A stretch of DNA of 64,000 bases from NCBI GenBank assembly GCA_016703325.1, contig JADJCH010000001.1, positions 1 to 64,000 on the forward strand. The letters run 5' to 3'. A program made the translations under genes and the position numbers. The notes under the pieces were generated by a model. The model was not told where the DNA came from, did no database searches, and saw nothing but the letters and a program-made list of their open reading frames with translations. Shown here in pieces: positions 17,613 to 26,897 of this stretch; position 1 is the first letter of the stretch; every line of letters starts with the position of its first letter. This stretch comes from Burkholderiales bacterium (lineage in GTDB: Bacteria > Pseudomonadota > Gammaproteobacteria > Burkholderiales > Burkholderiaceae_C).

Positions 17613-18560
17613 ATGGACAAGAAGCATCGGGTGTACGTCGACGGCCAGGAAGGCACGACCGGATTGCGCATTCACGAATACCTGGCCGGCCGGCCGGATG
17701 TCGAGCTGCTGCGCATCGACCCGGACAAGCGCAAGGACGCCCAGGAGCGTGCGCGCCTGCTCAACGCCGCGGACGTGGCCTTCCTCTGTCTGCCCGACGC
17801 TGCTGCCCGCGAGGCGGTGGCGCTGGTGGACAACCCGCACACCTGCCTGATCGACGCCAGCACCGCCCACCGCATCGAGCCGGGCTGGGCCTTCGGGCTG
17901 CCCGAACTGGCGGACGATCAGCGCGAGCGCCTGCGCAAGGGCAAGCGCATCGCCAACCCGGGCTGCCATGCCAGTGCCTTCATCCTGCTGCTGCGTCCGC
18001 TGGTGGATGCGGGGCTGGTGCCCGCGACGGCCGGGGTGACGGCGACTTCCATCACCGGCTATTCAGGGGGCGGCAAGAAGATGATCGAGGAGTACCAGGC
18101 CGGCGGAAACGAGCGGCTGAAGTCGCCGCGTCCCTACGCACTGGGACTGGCACACAAGCATATCCCGGAGATGATGGCGCACACCGGTCTGGTCACCAAG
18201 CCGGTGTTCATGCCGATCGTGGCGGACTTCTACAAGGGCCTGGCGGTGAGTGTGCCGCTGCACCTGCCGGCGCTGGGTGGCGGGGTGACTGCCGAGGCCT
18301 TGCAGGCGGCGCTGGCACGGCGGTATGAGCACGAGCGCTTCGTCCAGGTGATGCCGCTCAATCCGATGGAGGCGCTGGATGGGGGCTGCCTGGATGTGCA
18401 GGCCTGCAACGACAGCAACCGGGTCGATCTGTTCGTCTTCTCCAATGGCGACCAGGCGCTGCTGATGGCCCGCCTGGACAACCTGGGCAAAGGGGCCAGC
18501 GGCGCAGCGGTGCAGTCGATGAACGTGCACCTGGGTCTGGACGAAGGGCTGGGGCTGTAA
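17613..18560 (+). CDS. argC: N-acetyl-gamma-glutamyl-phosphate reductase, short type
   Basis: 315 residues from ATG 17613 with GAGGAA 10 bp upstream. The length and the start RVYVDGQEGTTGLRIHEYLA mark the short (type 2) ArgC. The catalytic Cys is in KRIANPGCHASAFILLL near residue 117; TGYSGGGKKMIEEYQAGG and HKHIPEMMAHTGL are further family motifs. The enzyme reduces N-acetylglutamyl phosphate to the semialdehyde with NADPH in arginine synthesis. It stands alone, followed by a strong hairpin terminator. Confidence 0.93.
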   Translation: MDKKHRVYVDGQEGTTGLRIHEYLAGRPDVELLRIDPDKRKDAQERARLLNAADVAFLCLPDAAAREAVALVDNPHTCLIDASTAHRIEPGWAFGLPELADDQRERLRKGKRIANPGCHASAFILLLRPLVDAGLVPATAGVTATSITGYSGGGKKMIEEYQAGGNERLKSPRPYALGLAHKHIPEMMAHTGLVTKPVFMPIVADFYKGLAVSVPLHLPALGGGVTAEALQAALARRYEHERFVQVMPLNPMEALDGGCLDVQACNDSNRVDLFVFSNGDQALLMARLDNLGKGASGAAVQSMNVHLGLDEGLGL

Positions 18561-18579
18561 GGCCGTCCGACTCTCGAAA

Positions 18580-18612
18580 GCGAAAAGGCCCGGCAACGCC
18601 GGGCCTTTTCGC
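18580..18612. terminator. Bidirectional intrinsic terminator after argC
   Basis: A perfect 15-bp inverted repeat, GCGAAAAGGCCCGGC and its complement around an AAC loop. A-rich and T-rich arms allow termination from argC on the plus strand and from the SWIB gene on the minus strand. Confidence 0.85.
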
Positions 18613-18658
18613 ATCGGGCTGCAAACCACCAGGGTCTGCGCACCCGCCTCATCGGCGA

Positions 18659-19021
18659 TCAGGACAGCTGGTCGCTGATCAGCTTGGTCATTTCGAACAT
18701 CGACACCTGATCCTTCTTGAAGATGACCTTCAACTTGGCGTCCGCATTGATCATGCGCTTGTTGGCGGCATCCTGAAGATTGTGCTTCTTGATGTATTCC
18801 CAGACCTTCTTGGTCACTTCCGTGCGGGGTGCGGGCTTGTCGCCGATCACGGCGGCCAAGGCTGCAGAGGGCTTCATCGCCTTCATGAAGGCGGCGTTCG
18901 GTGCGCGCTTGGCCTCAGGGGCTTCAGTTGCAGCTGCCTTGACCGCGGTGGCGGCGGCCTTTTTTGCGGGAGCCTTCGGTGCCGGCGCCTTCGTCGCGGC
19001 GGTCTTCTTTGCAGTTGCCAT
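18659..19021 (-). CDS. SWIB/MDM2-domain protein with Lys/Ala-rich tail
   Basis: 120 residues from ATG 19021, which has GGAG 10 bp upstream; ATG 19036 lacks a site. The first 45 residues are Ala/Lys/Pro repeats (MATAKKTAATKAPAPKAPAK), histone H1-like. The rest is a SWIB/MDM2 domain: PSAALAAVIGDKPAPRTEVT, KKVWEYIKKHNLQDAANKRM, INADAKLKVIFKKDQVSMFE. Such proteins occur in many beta- and gammaproteobacteria and chlamydiae and are thought to bind DNA or nucleoid proteins. Converges on argC with the shared terminator. Confidence 0.93.
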   Translation of the reverse strand: MATAKKTAATKAPAPKAPAKKAAATAVKAAATEAPEAKRAPNAAFMKAMKPSAALAAVIGDKPAPRTEVTKKVWEYIKKHNLQDAANKRMINADAKLKVIFKKDQVSMFEMTKLISDQLS

Positions 19022-19380
19022 CTGGATGTTCTCCATCAGTGTGGGTGGATGCCTCGGTGCCGGTACCTGTTCTGAGCAGTGGTCCTCGCTTCGCCTCCGA
19101 GCGGCGGGATGGTACTGCCAGCCCCAGAGGCTGAAAAGGCGGTTTCAGCGGGAATCGGCGCAGGTGAGGCCGGTTTTGCCTCCGATTGTCGCCGCTTCGC
19201 ATCGTGTGCTTCCGTCCAAGGTCGATCGCAGTCGTGTTTGGGCCCGCAACGGGGTGCCCTGAGGCGCGTTCCGGACGCAAGGACGCTGTGTTACCGTTGA
19301 ACGCCTAGGCGCCGGGCCCGGCGCAGCTCTTGGGCCGGCTTTGATCTCCTGCCCTGCTGACTTCCCGTCATCCCTCACGC
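19022..19380. other. Intergenic stretch without a recognisable gene
   Basis: 359 bp between the divergent SWIB and CHASE2-kinase genes. No convincing frame, hairpin or operator was seen. It should hold the promoter of the kinase-phosphatase cluster. Confidence 0.5.
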
Positions 19381-22053
19381 ATGTCGTTCTGGCGAGCCTC
19401 CTGGTGGACACGCGAGCGATGCTCCTGTCTGGGATCGTTGCTGCTGCTGCTGTCGGTGTGGCTGTTCACCGACCTGTCCGGTGGGGTTGATCGTGCCGCC
19501 TACGACCACGCCAGCGCCCGGGCGGGCAGACCGGGATCGAGTGATGTGCTGGTGGTGGCCATCGATGCGCAGAGCCTGGCCTCGCAGGGTGCCTGGCCCT
19601 GGCCGCGGGAACTGCATGCGCGCCTGATCGATCGGCTGCATGCCGCAGGGGCGAAGGTGGTGGTTCACACCGAGGCCTTCGTCGGCGCGGAAAGCCCCAG
19701 GGCCCTGGCCGAACTGCATCGCATCGCCCGCACTGTGGCCAGCGATCCCGACCTGGCGCGGCATCCCCAGCTGCCGATGGTGTTGTCGGAGAGCCAGGAG
19801 TTGCTCGACGGGGATGCCCGCCTGGCCCAGAGCCTGTCGGCCCATGGGCACAGTCTGCTGCTGACTGGAACGATGCAGGCGCCGGCGGTCGCGGTCGAAT
19901 CGCTGCTGGCGCAGGCGCCCACCGCTGCGGGTGCCCGGGGGGTGTCCAGCCGGGTGGGAGCCGCACGCACCTTGGACTGGCCGCCGGCGGTTCTGGCCAC
20001 GGCCGCAAGGGCGCTGGGCCATCTGGAGTTTGTGCCTGACACCGACGGTCTGCTGCGTCGCCATGCCGTCTGGGCGGGCTCGCCCGACTCGCCGGTGCTG
20101 TCGCTGGCGCTGCAGTCGGCGTCCCTGCAGCTGGGGGTGGACCCGGCCCAGCTGCGTCAGCAAGGGCGGGCTGCGCTGCCTCTGAAGGTGGGTGAGCGGG
20201 CCGTTCCGGTGGATGCCCTGGGGCAGCTGTGGCCCCTGTACGCGCGACCTCGGGCCGGTCAGCCTGCCTTTGCAAGCCTGAGCGCTGAGGCCGTCCTGGC
20301 GGGGCGGTTCAAGCCGGCGGCGGTGGGCGGCAAGCTGGTTTGGGTGGGGCGCACGGACACCGCCGTGGCAGCGCCGCTGCTCCACTGGGACACCCCCGGG
20401 CTGCGCGAGCTGGCTCCGGTGGAGTTGGCTGCCCAGGTGAGTTCTGCCGTGTTGACGGGTCAGCTGGTGTCCACCCCCGCCTGGGCGCAGGGTTTGCCCT
20501 GGCTGCTGCTGTTGCCGGTGGCTGCCTATCTGCTTTTGGGGGCACCCCGACTGGCTCCCGCGGCGGCGGCCGCGGTGGGGTTGTTGCTGGCGCTGAGTCT
20601 GCTGCTGGTCAGCGAGCTGATGCTGAGCTCGACCCGGGTCTGGATGCCCCTGGGCCTGCCGGCGGCGGCGGTGGCCACCGGGACCGTGGGGCTGCTGCTG
20701 TCAAGGCGTTGGCCCGAAGGAGGGCTGCGGGTGTTGTCGGGTCTGGCCCTGGGTGGCCCGGCGCCCTTTGCCGGTGCGGCCTTGTCGGCACCGGTGCAGG
20801 CTGGGAAGCCGGCAACCACGGCCCTGGCCGCAGCACCTGGCTCTGCTCCCGTGGCTGCCCCTGTGGCCGCTCCTGTCCCCGACCTGGTTTCCGGCGATGG
20901 CCCTGGTGGCGCTGCCGGGCCGTCGGAGTTCGACGACCGTGCCGGCTGGTCGGTGGCCGCCACGCTGGTTCCCTCTCCGGAGGCCACGTCCGATGCGGCG
21001 TCGCCCGAACAGGCGCTGGTGCACCTGGCCGATGCGTTCCGCGGGATGGCCGTCGCCCCCTTGGAGGCCACCCTGCCCCTCCAGGTGAGTGCCCTGCCTC
21101 CAAAGGCGGCCGCAGCCGAGGCGGGACAGGGTGGCGGGGAACGCCTGCCTCGACTGGGTCGGTACCTGCTGCGCAGCGAGATCGGGCGGGGCACGATGGG
21201 CCGGGTCTACCTCGGTGTTGAAATCGGGCAGGACACCGAGCTGGCCATCAAGACCCTGGCGTTGGCACGCGAGTTCGAAGGCTTCGCCTTGCGGGACGCG
21301 CGCGCGCGTTTCCAGCGTGAGGCGGTGGCGGCGAGCCGGCTGCAGCATCCGGACATCGTGCGGGTGCTGGATGTGGGGGAACACAACGGACTGGCCTACC
21401 TGGTGATGGAGCGGGTCATGGGCGAGGACCTCACGCACCACGTCCATCGCCGGCATCGGCTGTCGATGCGCAGCGTGGTGGCCCTGGGGGCACGGGTGGC
21501 GGCCGCGTTGGCCCACGCCCACGGCCAGGGCGTGATCCATCGCGACATCAAGCCGGCCAACATCATGCTGGATCTGGCGGGTGGCAAGGTCAAGGTGACC
21601 GACTTCGGCATCGCCCACATCAGCGACGCGGCACGCACCCGCACCGGCCTGGTCCTGGGTTCGCCCTCCTACATGTCGCCGGAGCAACTGCAGGGCCGTG
21701 CGGTGGACGGGCGCAGCGACCTGTATTCGCTGGGAGTGGTGCTGTTCCAGCTCCTCACGGGGGAGCTGCCGCTGAAGGGCGCCACGCTGGCCGATCTGAT
21801 CGATGCCGTGACCCGGCAGCCCGCACCGGATGTGCGCAGCCTGGCACCGGAGGTGCCGGAGTCCCTGGCCACGCTGCTGTCGATCCTGCTGCAGAAGCGG
21901 CCCGAGTTGCGTTACCCCGATGGGAGACAGCTCGCGGCCGACCTGCGTCTGGTGGGCGCTGCGCTGAACGCCGGGCGCAATCGTGCGCGAGTGCCTGACC
22001 CATCAAGGCAGGAATCCGCACCTGCAGCCCCTGTGCTGCCCCGCAGGGGATGA
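19381..22053 (+). CDS. CHASE2-domain transmembrane serine/threonine protein kinase
   Basis: 890 residues. An N-terminal membrane helix (about 15-30) is followed by an extracytoplasmic CHASE2 sensor (about 35-335; DVLVVAIDAQSLASQGAWPW is its hallmark start). Three membrane helices lie near 369-386, 390-410 and 419-440, then an Ala/Pro-rich linker to about 585. The Hanks-type kinase domain (591-870) has the Gly loop IGRGTMGRVYLG, catalytic VIHRDIKPANIML near 717, KVTDFGIAHI near 738 and SPSYMSPEQLQG. All catalytic residues are present. It heads a cluster with its likely antagonist phosphatase, an FHA reader and an MBL hydrolase. Confidence 0.93.
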   Translation: MSFWRASWWTRERCSCLGSLLLLLSVWLFTDLSGGVDRAAYDHASARAGRPGSSDVLVVAIDAQSLASQGAWPWPRELHARLIDRLHAAGAKVVVHTEAFVGAESPRALAELHRIARTVASDPDLARHPQLPMVLSESQELLDGDARLAQSLSAHGHSLLLTGTMQAPAVAVESLLAQAPTAAGARGVSSRVGAARTLDWPPAVLATAARALGHLEFVPDTDGLLRRHAVWAGSPDSPVLSLALQSASLQLGVDPAQLRQQGRAALPLKVGERAVPVDALGQLWPLYARPRAGQPAFASLSAEAVLAGRFKPAAVGGKLVWVGRTDTAVAAPLLHWDTPGLRELAPVELAAQVSSAVLTGQLVSTPAWAQGLPWLLLLPVAAYLLLGAPRLAPAAAAAVGLLLALSLLLVSELMLSSTRVWMPLGLPAAAVATGTVGLLLSRRWPEGGLRVLSGLALGGPAPFAGAALSAPVQAGKPATTALAAAPGSAPVAAPVAAPVPDLVSGDGPGGAAGPSEFDDRAGWSVAATLVPSPEATSDAASPEQALVHLADAFRGMAVAPLEATLPLQVSALPPKAAAAEAGQGGGERLPRLGRYLLRSEIGRGTMGRVYLGVEIGQDTELAIKTLALAREFEGFALRDARARFQREAVAASRLQHPDIVRVLDVGEHNGLAYLVMERVMGEDLTHHVHRRHRLSMRSVVALGARVAAALAHAHGQGVIHRDIKPANIMLDLAGGKVKVTDFGIAHISDAARTRTGLVLGSPSYMSPEQLQGRAVDGRSDLYSLGVVLFQLLTGELPLKGATLADLIDAVTRQPAPDVRSLAPEVPESLATLLSILLQKRPELRYPDGRQLAADLRLVGAALNAGRNRARVPDPSRQESAPAAPVLPRRG

Positions 22054-22092
22054 TCCCTGGAGGGGATCCGGGCACAATCGCCTTTCTGCACC

Positions 22093-22893
22093 ATGGACCG
22101 ACCTCACTCGTTGACCTTCGAGTTTTATTGCGCGACCGACCGGGGCCGCGTACGCACGAACAATGAGGATTCGGTTGCGCTGGACGAGTCTGCCGCGCTG
22201 GTGGTGCTGGCCGATGGCATGGGGGGATACAACGCAGGTGAAGTGGCCAGCGGCATGGCAACCACCTTCGTGAAGTCCGAACTCGGGCGCTGGTTGACCG
22301 ACGCCAGCCTCAGCGTCGGCGACCATGAAGTGCGTCGCGCGATGGACATCTGCGTGGACAACGCCAACCGTGCCATCTTCAACGCCGCCAACACCCACGC
22401 CCAGTACGCCGGCATGGGGACCACCCTGGTGGTCGGGGTGTTCAGAGGGGATCGCCTGTTGCTGGGTCACATCGGCGATTCACGCGGCTACCGCTGGCGC
22501 GACGGGATGCTGGTGCAGATCACCCGCGACCATTCGCTGCTGCAGGAACAGATCGATGCCGGCCTGATCTCGCCGGAGCAGGCGCTGGTCAGCCAGCACA
22601 AGAACCTGGTCACGCGGGCGGTGGGGGTGGAGGATGTGGTGCTGCTGGAGACCCACCTGCACCCCATCCTGCCGGACGACTGGTTCCTCTTCTGCTCCGA
22701 TGGCCTGTCGGACATGCTGGTCGACGAAACCATCGCCGAAGTGCTGCGCGATCATCGCAACGTGGTCGATGCGACCCATGCGCTGATCGAGGCGGCCAAC
22801 GAGGCGGGAGGACGGGATAACATTGCCGTCGTCCTGGTGGCTGCGCGCGGGGCGTCAGGGGCCTCGCGGTCGTGGTGGCCTTTCCGGCGCTGA
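22093..22893 (+). CDS. PP2C-family serine/threonine phosphatase
   Basis: 266 residues with all PP2C metal-binding motifs: DRGRVRTNNEDSVALDE, VVLADGMGGYNAGEVAS, LLLGHIGDSRGYRWRDG, FLFCSDGLSDMLVD and GGRDNIAVVLVAARG. No membrane segment, so cytoplasmic. It starts 39 bp after the kinase gene and should reverse its phosphorylation; this pairing is standard for Stp/Stk modules and is inferred here from adjacency. Confidence 0.95.
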   Translation: MDRPHSLTFEFYCATDRGRVRTNNEDSVALDESAALVVLADGMGGYNAGEVASGMATTFVKSELGRWLTDASLSVGDHEVRRAMDICVDNANRAIFNAANTHAQYAGMGTTLVVGVFRGDRLLLGHIGDSRGYRWRDGMLVQITRDHSLLQEQIDAGLISPEQALVSQHKNLVTRAVGVEDVVLLETHLHPILPDDWFLFCSDGLSDMLVDETIAEVLRDHRNVVDATHALIEAANEAGGRDNIAVVLVAARGASGASRSWWPFRR

Positions 22894-22949
22894 GCGATAC
22901 GACCCGCCACAAGCCAACACACGATCAAACAGGTTCTCAGAGGTCACGC

Positions 22950-23642
22950 ATGCCCAAACTCGTTGTTTCGCTGGATGGCGTCGTCATCAAGGAGGTCCAG
23001 CTGACGAAGGACAAGACCACCCTGGGTCGCCGTCCGTACAACGACATCGTCATCGACAACCTTGCGGTCAGCGGCGAACATGCCGTGCTGCAGATGGTCG
23101 GGCAGGACGTCTACATCGAGGATCAGAACAGCACCAACGGCACCTACATCAACGGTCGGGCGGTGAAGCGGCAGCTGCTGCAGCACAACGACACGGTCGA
23201 GATCGGCAAGTACAAGATCAAGTACCTGCTGGAAGACAGCGCCGACTACGAGAAGACCATGATCCTCAAGCCGGGGCAGATGCCCGCAGGTGCCGCAACC
23301 CGTCCTCTGCCGCCGACGCTGCCAGGCGGGCTGCCGCCCTCTGACTTCGGCGGTCTGGGTGGCGCGGCATCCGGTGGTGGGCAGGCCTCGATCAAGGTGC
23401 TGTCCGGTGCGGCCGCAGGGCGTGAAGTGATGCTGACCAAGGTGGTGACCACGGTCGGCAAGCCGGGTGTGCAGGTGGCGTCGATCACGCGGCGGCCGTT
23501 CAATCGGTACGTGATCAACCATGTGGAGGGCGGCAGCCGCCCGAACGTCAATGGCCATCCGGTGCAGGACGATCCGGTTCACCTCAAGGACGGTGACGTG
23601 ATCGAGTTGGCCGGCACGCAGATGCAGTTTGTCCAGCCCTGA
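22950..23642 (+). CDS. FHA-domain protein with a degenerate second FHA-like half
   Basis: 230 residues from ATG 22950. The N-terminal FHA domain has the phosphothreonine-binding residues in LGRRPYNDIVIDNLAVSGEH and DQNSTNGTYINGRAVKRQLL. After a Gly/Pro linker, the C-terminal half (IKVLSGAAAGREVMLTKVVT, TRRPFNRYVINHVEGG, VNGHPVQDDPVHLKDGDVIE) keeps an FHA-like strand pattern but lacks the GR and SxxH signatures, so it probably no longer binds phosphopeptide. It follows the phosphatase gene by 56 bp and is the expected reader of the kinase's targets. Confidence 0.9.
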   Translation: MPKLVVSLDGVVIKEVQLTKDKTTLGRRPYNDIVIDNLAVSGEHAVLQMVGQDVYIEDQNSTNGTYINGRAVKRQLLQHNDTVEIGKYKIKYLLEDSADYEKTMILKPGQMPAGAATRPLPPTLPGGLPPSDFGGLGGAASGGGQASIKVLSGAAAGREVMLTKVVTTVGKPGVQVASITRRPFNRYVINHVEGGSRPNVNGHPVQDDPVHLKDGDVIELAGTQMQFVQP

Positions 23643-23883
23643 GCTTCTCGCGCGGGTCAACAGCCCTGTGGCCTGTGTCACACGGACCGTCGAAGAAGGT
23701 GACTTCCCGGCCGCTGCAGTGAGGAAGTGCGCGCCCCCCGGGTTGTCGCACCGGGCAGAGGTTGGCAGGATGGCGCCCCACGCACCCAATCCCCCTGGGT
23801 TGGGCGGCTTGAACTCAGCCTTGGCCTGAGGGCCTTCGGGACCCGACCCGGTGCCTCGAGGTGCGTGTCTGACAGGATCTTCA

Positions 23884-24660
23884 ATGGACATTCGCGTGCT
23901 CGGCTGTTCCGGCGCCATTGCCAAGGGCAACCGAACCACTTCTTTCCTGATCGATGGCCGCATCCTGGTCGATGCCGGTACGGGCGTGGGTGATCTGACC
24001 CTGGATGAGCTGGAGCGTATCGACCACGTCCTGCTCTCGCATTCCCATCTGGACCATGTGCTGGGCATTCCGCTGATGGCCGACGCCATCATGCGGCGCC
24101 GTCTGGCGGCACAGCCGTTCCGACCCTTGAGAGTGCATGCGCTGGGCCAGACCCTGGACGCGCTGAGGCGCCATGTCTTCAACGATGTGATCTGGCCCGA
24201 CTTCACCCGGCTTCCCAAGACGGAGCAGGCCATCCTCGAGTTGCACCGCTTTCAGCCCGGGCAGGTGCTGGAGCTGGCGGGACTGCGCATCGAGGTGCTT
24301 CCGGCTCGCCACACGGTGCCGGCCTGCGGGTTCGGCATCGAGACGCCCTCAGGCTGGTGGGTCTACACGGGGGACACCGGACCCAACCCGGACCTGTGGG
24401 CCTGCCTGAAAGGGCGGCGGGTCGCCCAGCTGGTCATTGAAACCGCCTTCAGCGACGACGAGCGGGCGTTGGCGGAGGTCAGCGGTCACCTTTGTCCGGG
24501 ACTGCTGGCGGGCGAGCTGGCCCAGCTGGAGCAGGTCGGCAGCGTGGCCATCACCCACGTCAAGCCCGGCGAACTCCCTGCGGTAACCGGGCAACTTGAC
24601 GCCTTGAGGACCGGGCTGCCGATGGTGGCGCTCAGTGCGGGGGACTGCTTCAATTTCTGA
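23884..24660 (+). CDS. Metallo-beta-lactamase-fold hydrolase, class II cyclic-nucleotide phosphodiesterase-like
   Basis: 258 residues from ATG 23884. MBL motif HVLLSHSHLDHVLGIPLMAD near residues 51-70, further metal or substrate residues in LPARHTVPACGFGIE, WWVYTGDTGPNPDLW and VAITHVKPGEL. The layout resembles class II 3',5'-cyclic nucleotide phosphodiesterases (PF02112) more than beta-lactamases, but substrate cannot be proven from sequence. It lies 241 bp after the FHA gene, same strand, so it may be the last member of the kinase cluster or separately transcribed. Confidence 0.85.
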   Translation: MDIRVLGCSGAIAKGNRTTSFLIDGRILVDAGTGVGDLTLDELERIDHVLLSHSHLDHVLGIPLMADAIMRRRLAAQPFRPLRVHALGQTLDALRRHVFNDVIWPDFTRLPKTEQAILELHRFQPGQVLELAGLRIEVLPARHTVPACGFGIETPSGWWVYTGDTGPNPDLWACLKGRRVAQLVIETAFSDDERALAEVSGHLCPGLLAGELAQLEQVGSVAITHVKPGELPAVTGQLDALRTGLPMVALSAGDCFNF

Positions 24661-24695
24661 CGGATGTGGGCTGCGGTGCCCGGGCGCTGCGCAGA

Positions 24696-25457
24696 TCAAA
24701 GCCGCAGAGCGTCGCAGGCTGTGCGCAGGATCAGCGCTGAGACCACGACGATGAAAACGCCGCGCACAAACCCTGCGCCGTGTTTCAACGCCAGCCGGGC
24801 GCCGAACCAGCTGCCGACCACGTTGGCCAGGGCCATGCCCAACGCCAGGTGCCACCACACATGGCCCTTGAGCGCGAACAGCAGCAGCGCGGAGGCGTTG
24901 GTGGCAGTGTTCAGCAGCTTGGCACAGGCCGAGGCGTTGAGAAAGTCGTAGCCCAGCCAGCGCACATAGAGAAAGACGAAGAAGCTGCCGGTGCCCGGGC
25001 CGAAGAAGCCGTCGTACAGGCCGATGCCACTGCCGATCAGCATGGCGGCCCGGCGCTCTCCGGCCAACGTCATGCGCGGCCGATGTTCACGACCCAGGTC
25101 CTTGCGCGCCAACGTGTACAGCAGCACCGCGGCCAGCACCAAGGGCAGCGCCTGTCGCAGTCCCTGCGCCGAGACCTGCGTGACTCCCCAGGCACCCAGA
25201 CCGGATCCGGCCAGTGCGCAGGCGCAGGCGGGCAGCAGCGTGGCCAGGTTGAACTCCACCCGCCGAGCGTAGGTGCGCGCTGCCCAGGCGGTGCCCCAGA
25301 TGGCCGCGCCCTTGTTGGTGCCGAACAGCGTGGCTGGCGCCGCCCCCGGGAAGGCGGCAAAGAGTGCGGGTACCAACACCAGCCCGCCACCGCCCACGAT
25401 GGCGTCGATGAAGCCGGCCAGACCGGAGGCAAGTGTGACGAGCAGCAGGTCGATCAT
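24696..25457 (-). CDS. TauE/SafE-family membrane transporter
   Basis: 253 residues from ATG 25457, which begins at the first membrane helix (MIDLLLVTLASGLAGFIDAI). About eight hydrophobic segments are present. Family motifs: VGGGGLVLVPALFAAFPG and FGTNKGAAIWGTAWAARTY in the first repeat, GIGLYDGFFGPGTGSFFVFL in the second. These permeases export sulfite or related organosulfur anions; the substrate here is unknown. Confidence 0.9.
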   Translation of the reverse strand: MIDLLLVTLASGLAGFIDAIVGGGGLVLVPALFAAFPGAAPATLFGTNKGAAIWGTAWAARTYARRVEFNLATLLPACACALAGSGLGAWGVTQVSAQGLRQALPLVLAAVLLYTLARKDLGREHRPRMTLAGERRAAMLIGSGIGLYDGFFGPGTGSFFVFLYVRWLGYDFLNASACAKLLNTATNASALLLFALKGHVWWHLALGMALANVVGSWFGARLALKHGAGFVRGVFIVVVSALILRTACDALRL

Positions 25458-25620
25458 GGGTGAGCGGGGCGCAGGGCGCGGGGCGGCGAAGTATCCCGCA
25501 GCCTGGGCTGGCGTAGACATCCGGGAACCATCCGGTAGCCATTGGGTTGTCACCGTTGGCGTGTCATCGGGACCCCGATCGGTTCAGGGGTATTGATCCG
25601 GGTTTCCTCGGATTCGATGC

Positions 25621-26022
25621 ATGATCCTCCCCATGACTTCTGCACGATCCGCGATCTGGTTGCGCACCGCCGATCGGCCCGTGCCGCCTCGGGTCGAACC
25701 CCTGAGGCAGCGTGGGCCGGAGGGTGACCTGCGGCGGGTGCTGGCTGCACTGTCCGCGGTGTCCGATCCGATGACCAGGCGCGACATCGTCAGCACGGGT
25801 CGGGTGGTTGCGCTGGAGATCGACGCTGGAGAAGCCACACTGACCCTGCGGATGGGGGCTGGGCATTGTGACCACGCCCACCATGTGGCCGAGGAGGCCT
25901 TCGACGTTCTGCGCCTGCACTTGCCCGACACCGACCTCTTCCTTCGGCACCAATCCGAAGTTGCCTGTGCGGGTGGCGCCGTGGCCGGTGACCCGGTTCA
26001 GGCCAGCCGGCCGCTCTGGTAG
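25621..26022 (+). CDS. MIP18/DUF59-like small protein
   Basis: 133 residues (ATG 25633 is an alternative start). The segment VLAALSAVSDPMTRRDIVST followed by GRVVALEIDAGEATLTLRMG resembles the N-terminal MIP18 (DUF59) domain of Mrp/ApbC and of Fe-S assembly proteins, but there is no ATPase part and the usual Pro-x-Cys region is replaced by GHCDHAHHVAEE. The 3' end overlaps the pirin gene on the opposite strand by 25 bp. The DUF59 assignment is by eye. Confidence 0.6.
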   Translation: MILPMTSARSAIWLRTADRPVPPRVEPLRQRGPEGDLRRVLAALSAVSDPMTRRDIVSTGRVVALEIDAGEATLTLRMGAGHCDHAHHVAEEAFDVLRLHLPDTDLFLRHQSEVACAGGAVAGDPVQASRPLW

Positions 26023-26882
26023 TCGCGAAAGGCCTGGCGCAGCTCCGCCTCGGTGTTCATCACGAAGGGACCGTACTGGGCAATGGGTTCGCCCAACGGT
26101 TGGCCGGCGATCAGCAGGGCCCGCGTCGGCGCATCGCCTGCCTGCAGGCGCACACCGTCGCTGTCGGGTGTGTTGGCCAGGAGGGCCATGCGCTGCACCG
26201 GCACCGCGCGTTCGCCGATCGACAGCTCGCCCCGGTACACATAAACGAAGGCGTTGTGGGTGGCCGGCAGCGGCTGCTCGAAGCGCGCACCGGCGTCGAG
26301 GTGGATGTCCAGGTACAGCGGCGCGGTGGCCTCGCGCTGCATCGCACCCTCCACCGCGCCGGGGCCGCTGCCGCAGCGCCCGGCGATCACCTGCACCTGC
26401 AAGCCGGGGCCCCGCCACACCGGGATCTGCTCGGCCGGGAAGTCCTGGTACCAGGGGGCACACATCTTGTCCCGCCCGGGCAGGTTCAACCAGAGCTGGA
26501 AACCTTCCATCACCCCTTCCTCCTGCTCCGGCAGCTCGCTGTGGATCACGCCCCTCCCGGCGGTCATCCACTGGACGCCGCCGTTGGTCAGCAGGCCCTC
26601 ATGGCCGGCCGAGTCGCGGTGGCGCATGCGCCCGGCGACCATGTAGGTCACCGTCTCGAAGCCGCGGTGCGGGTGGTCCGGGAAGCCGGCGATGTAGTCG
26701 TCCGGCCGGTCGCTGCCGAAGGCGTCCAGCATCAGGAAGGGGTCGAGCCGGCGCTGCATCATCGGCCCGTGCAGCACTCGGGTCAGGCGCACGCCGGCGC
26801 CGTCCTGGGTGGGCTGGCCGGCGACCAGTTGCTCGACCGTGCGGGGCTGCCGCAGCTCCAAGGCATCGTTCATGGAGGGCAT
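25998..26882 (-). CDS. Pirin-family bicupin
   Basis: 294 residues (ATG 26873 is a possible alternative start). The N-terminal pirin cupin is intact: DPFLMLDAFGSDRPDDYIAG, FPDHPHRGFETVTYMVAGRM, GGVQWMTAGRGVIHSELPEQ, which supply the three His and one Glu metal ligands. A C-terminal cupin follows, with YLDIHLDAGARFEQPLPATH. Bacterial pirins include quercetin 2,3-dioxygenases and redox-linked regulators. An SDR gene ends 15 bp beyond the start, in the same direction, so the two may be co-transcribed. Confidence 0.93.
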   Translation of the reverse strand: MPSMNDALELRQPRTVEQLVAGQPTQDGAGVRLTRVLHGPMMQRRLDPFLMLDAFGSDRPDDYIAGFPDHPHRGFETVTYMVAGRMRHRDSAGHEGLLTNGGVQWMTAGRGVIHSELPEQEEGVMEGFQLWLNLPGRDKMCAPWYQDFPAEQIPVWRGPGLQVQVIAGRCGSGPGAVEGAMQREATAPLYLDIHLDAGARFEQPLPATHNAFVYVYRGELSIGERAVPVQRMALLANTPDSDGVRLQAGDAPTRALLIAGQPLGEPIAQYGPFVMNTEAELRQAFRDYQSGRLA

Positions 26883-26897
26883 GATCTCGCGTCGCCT

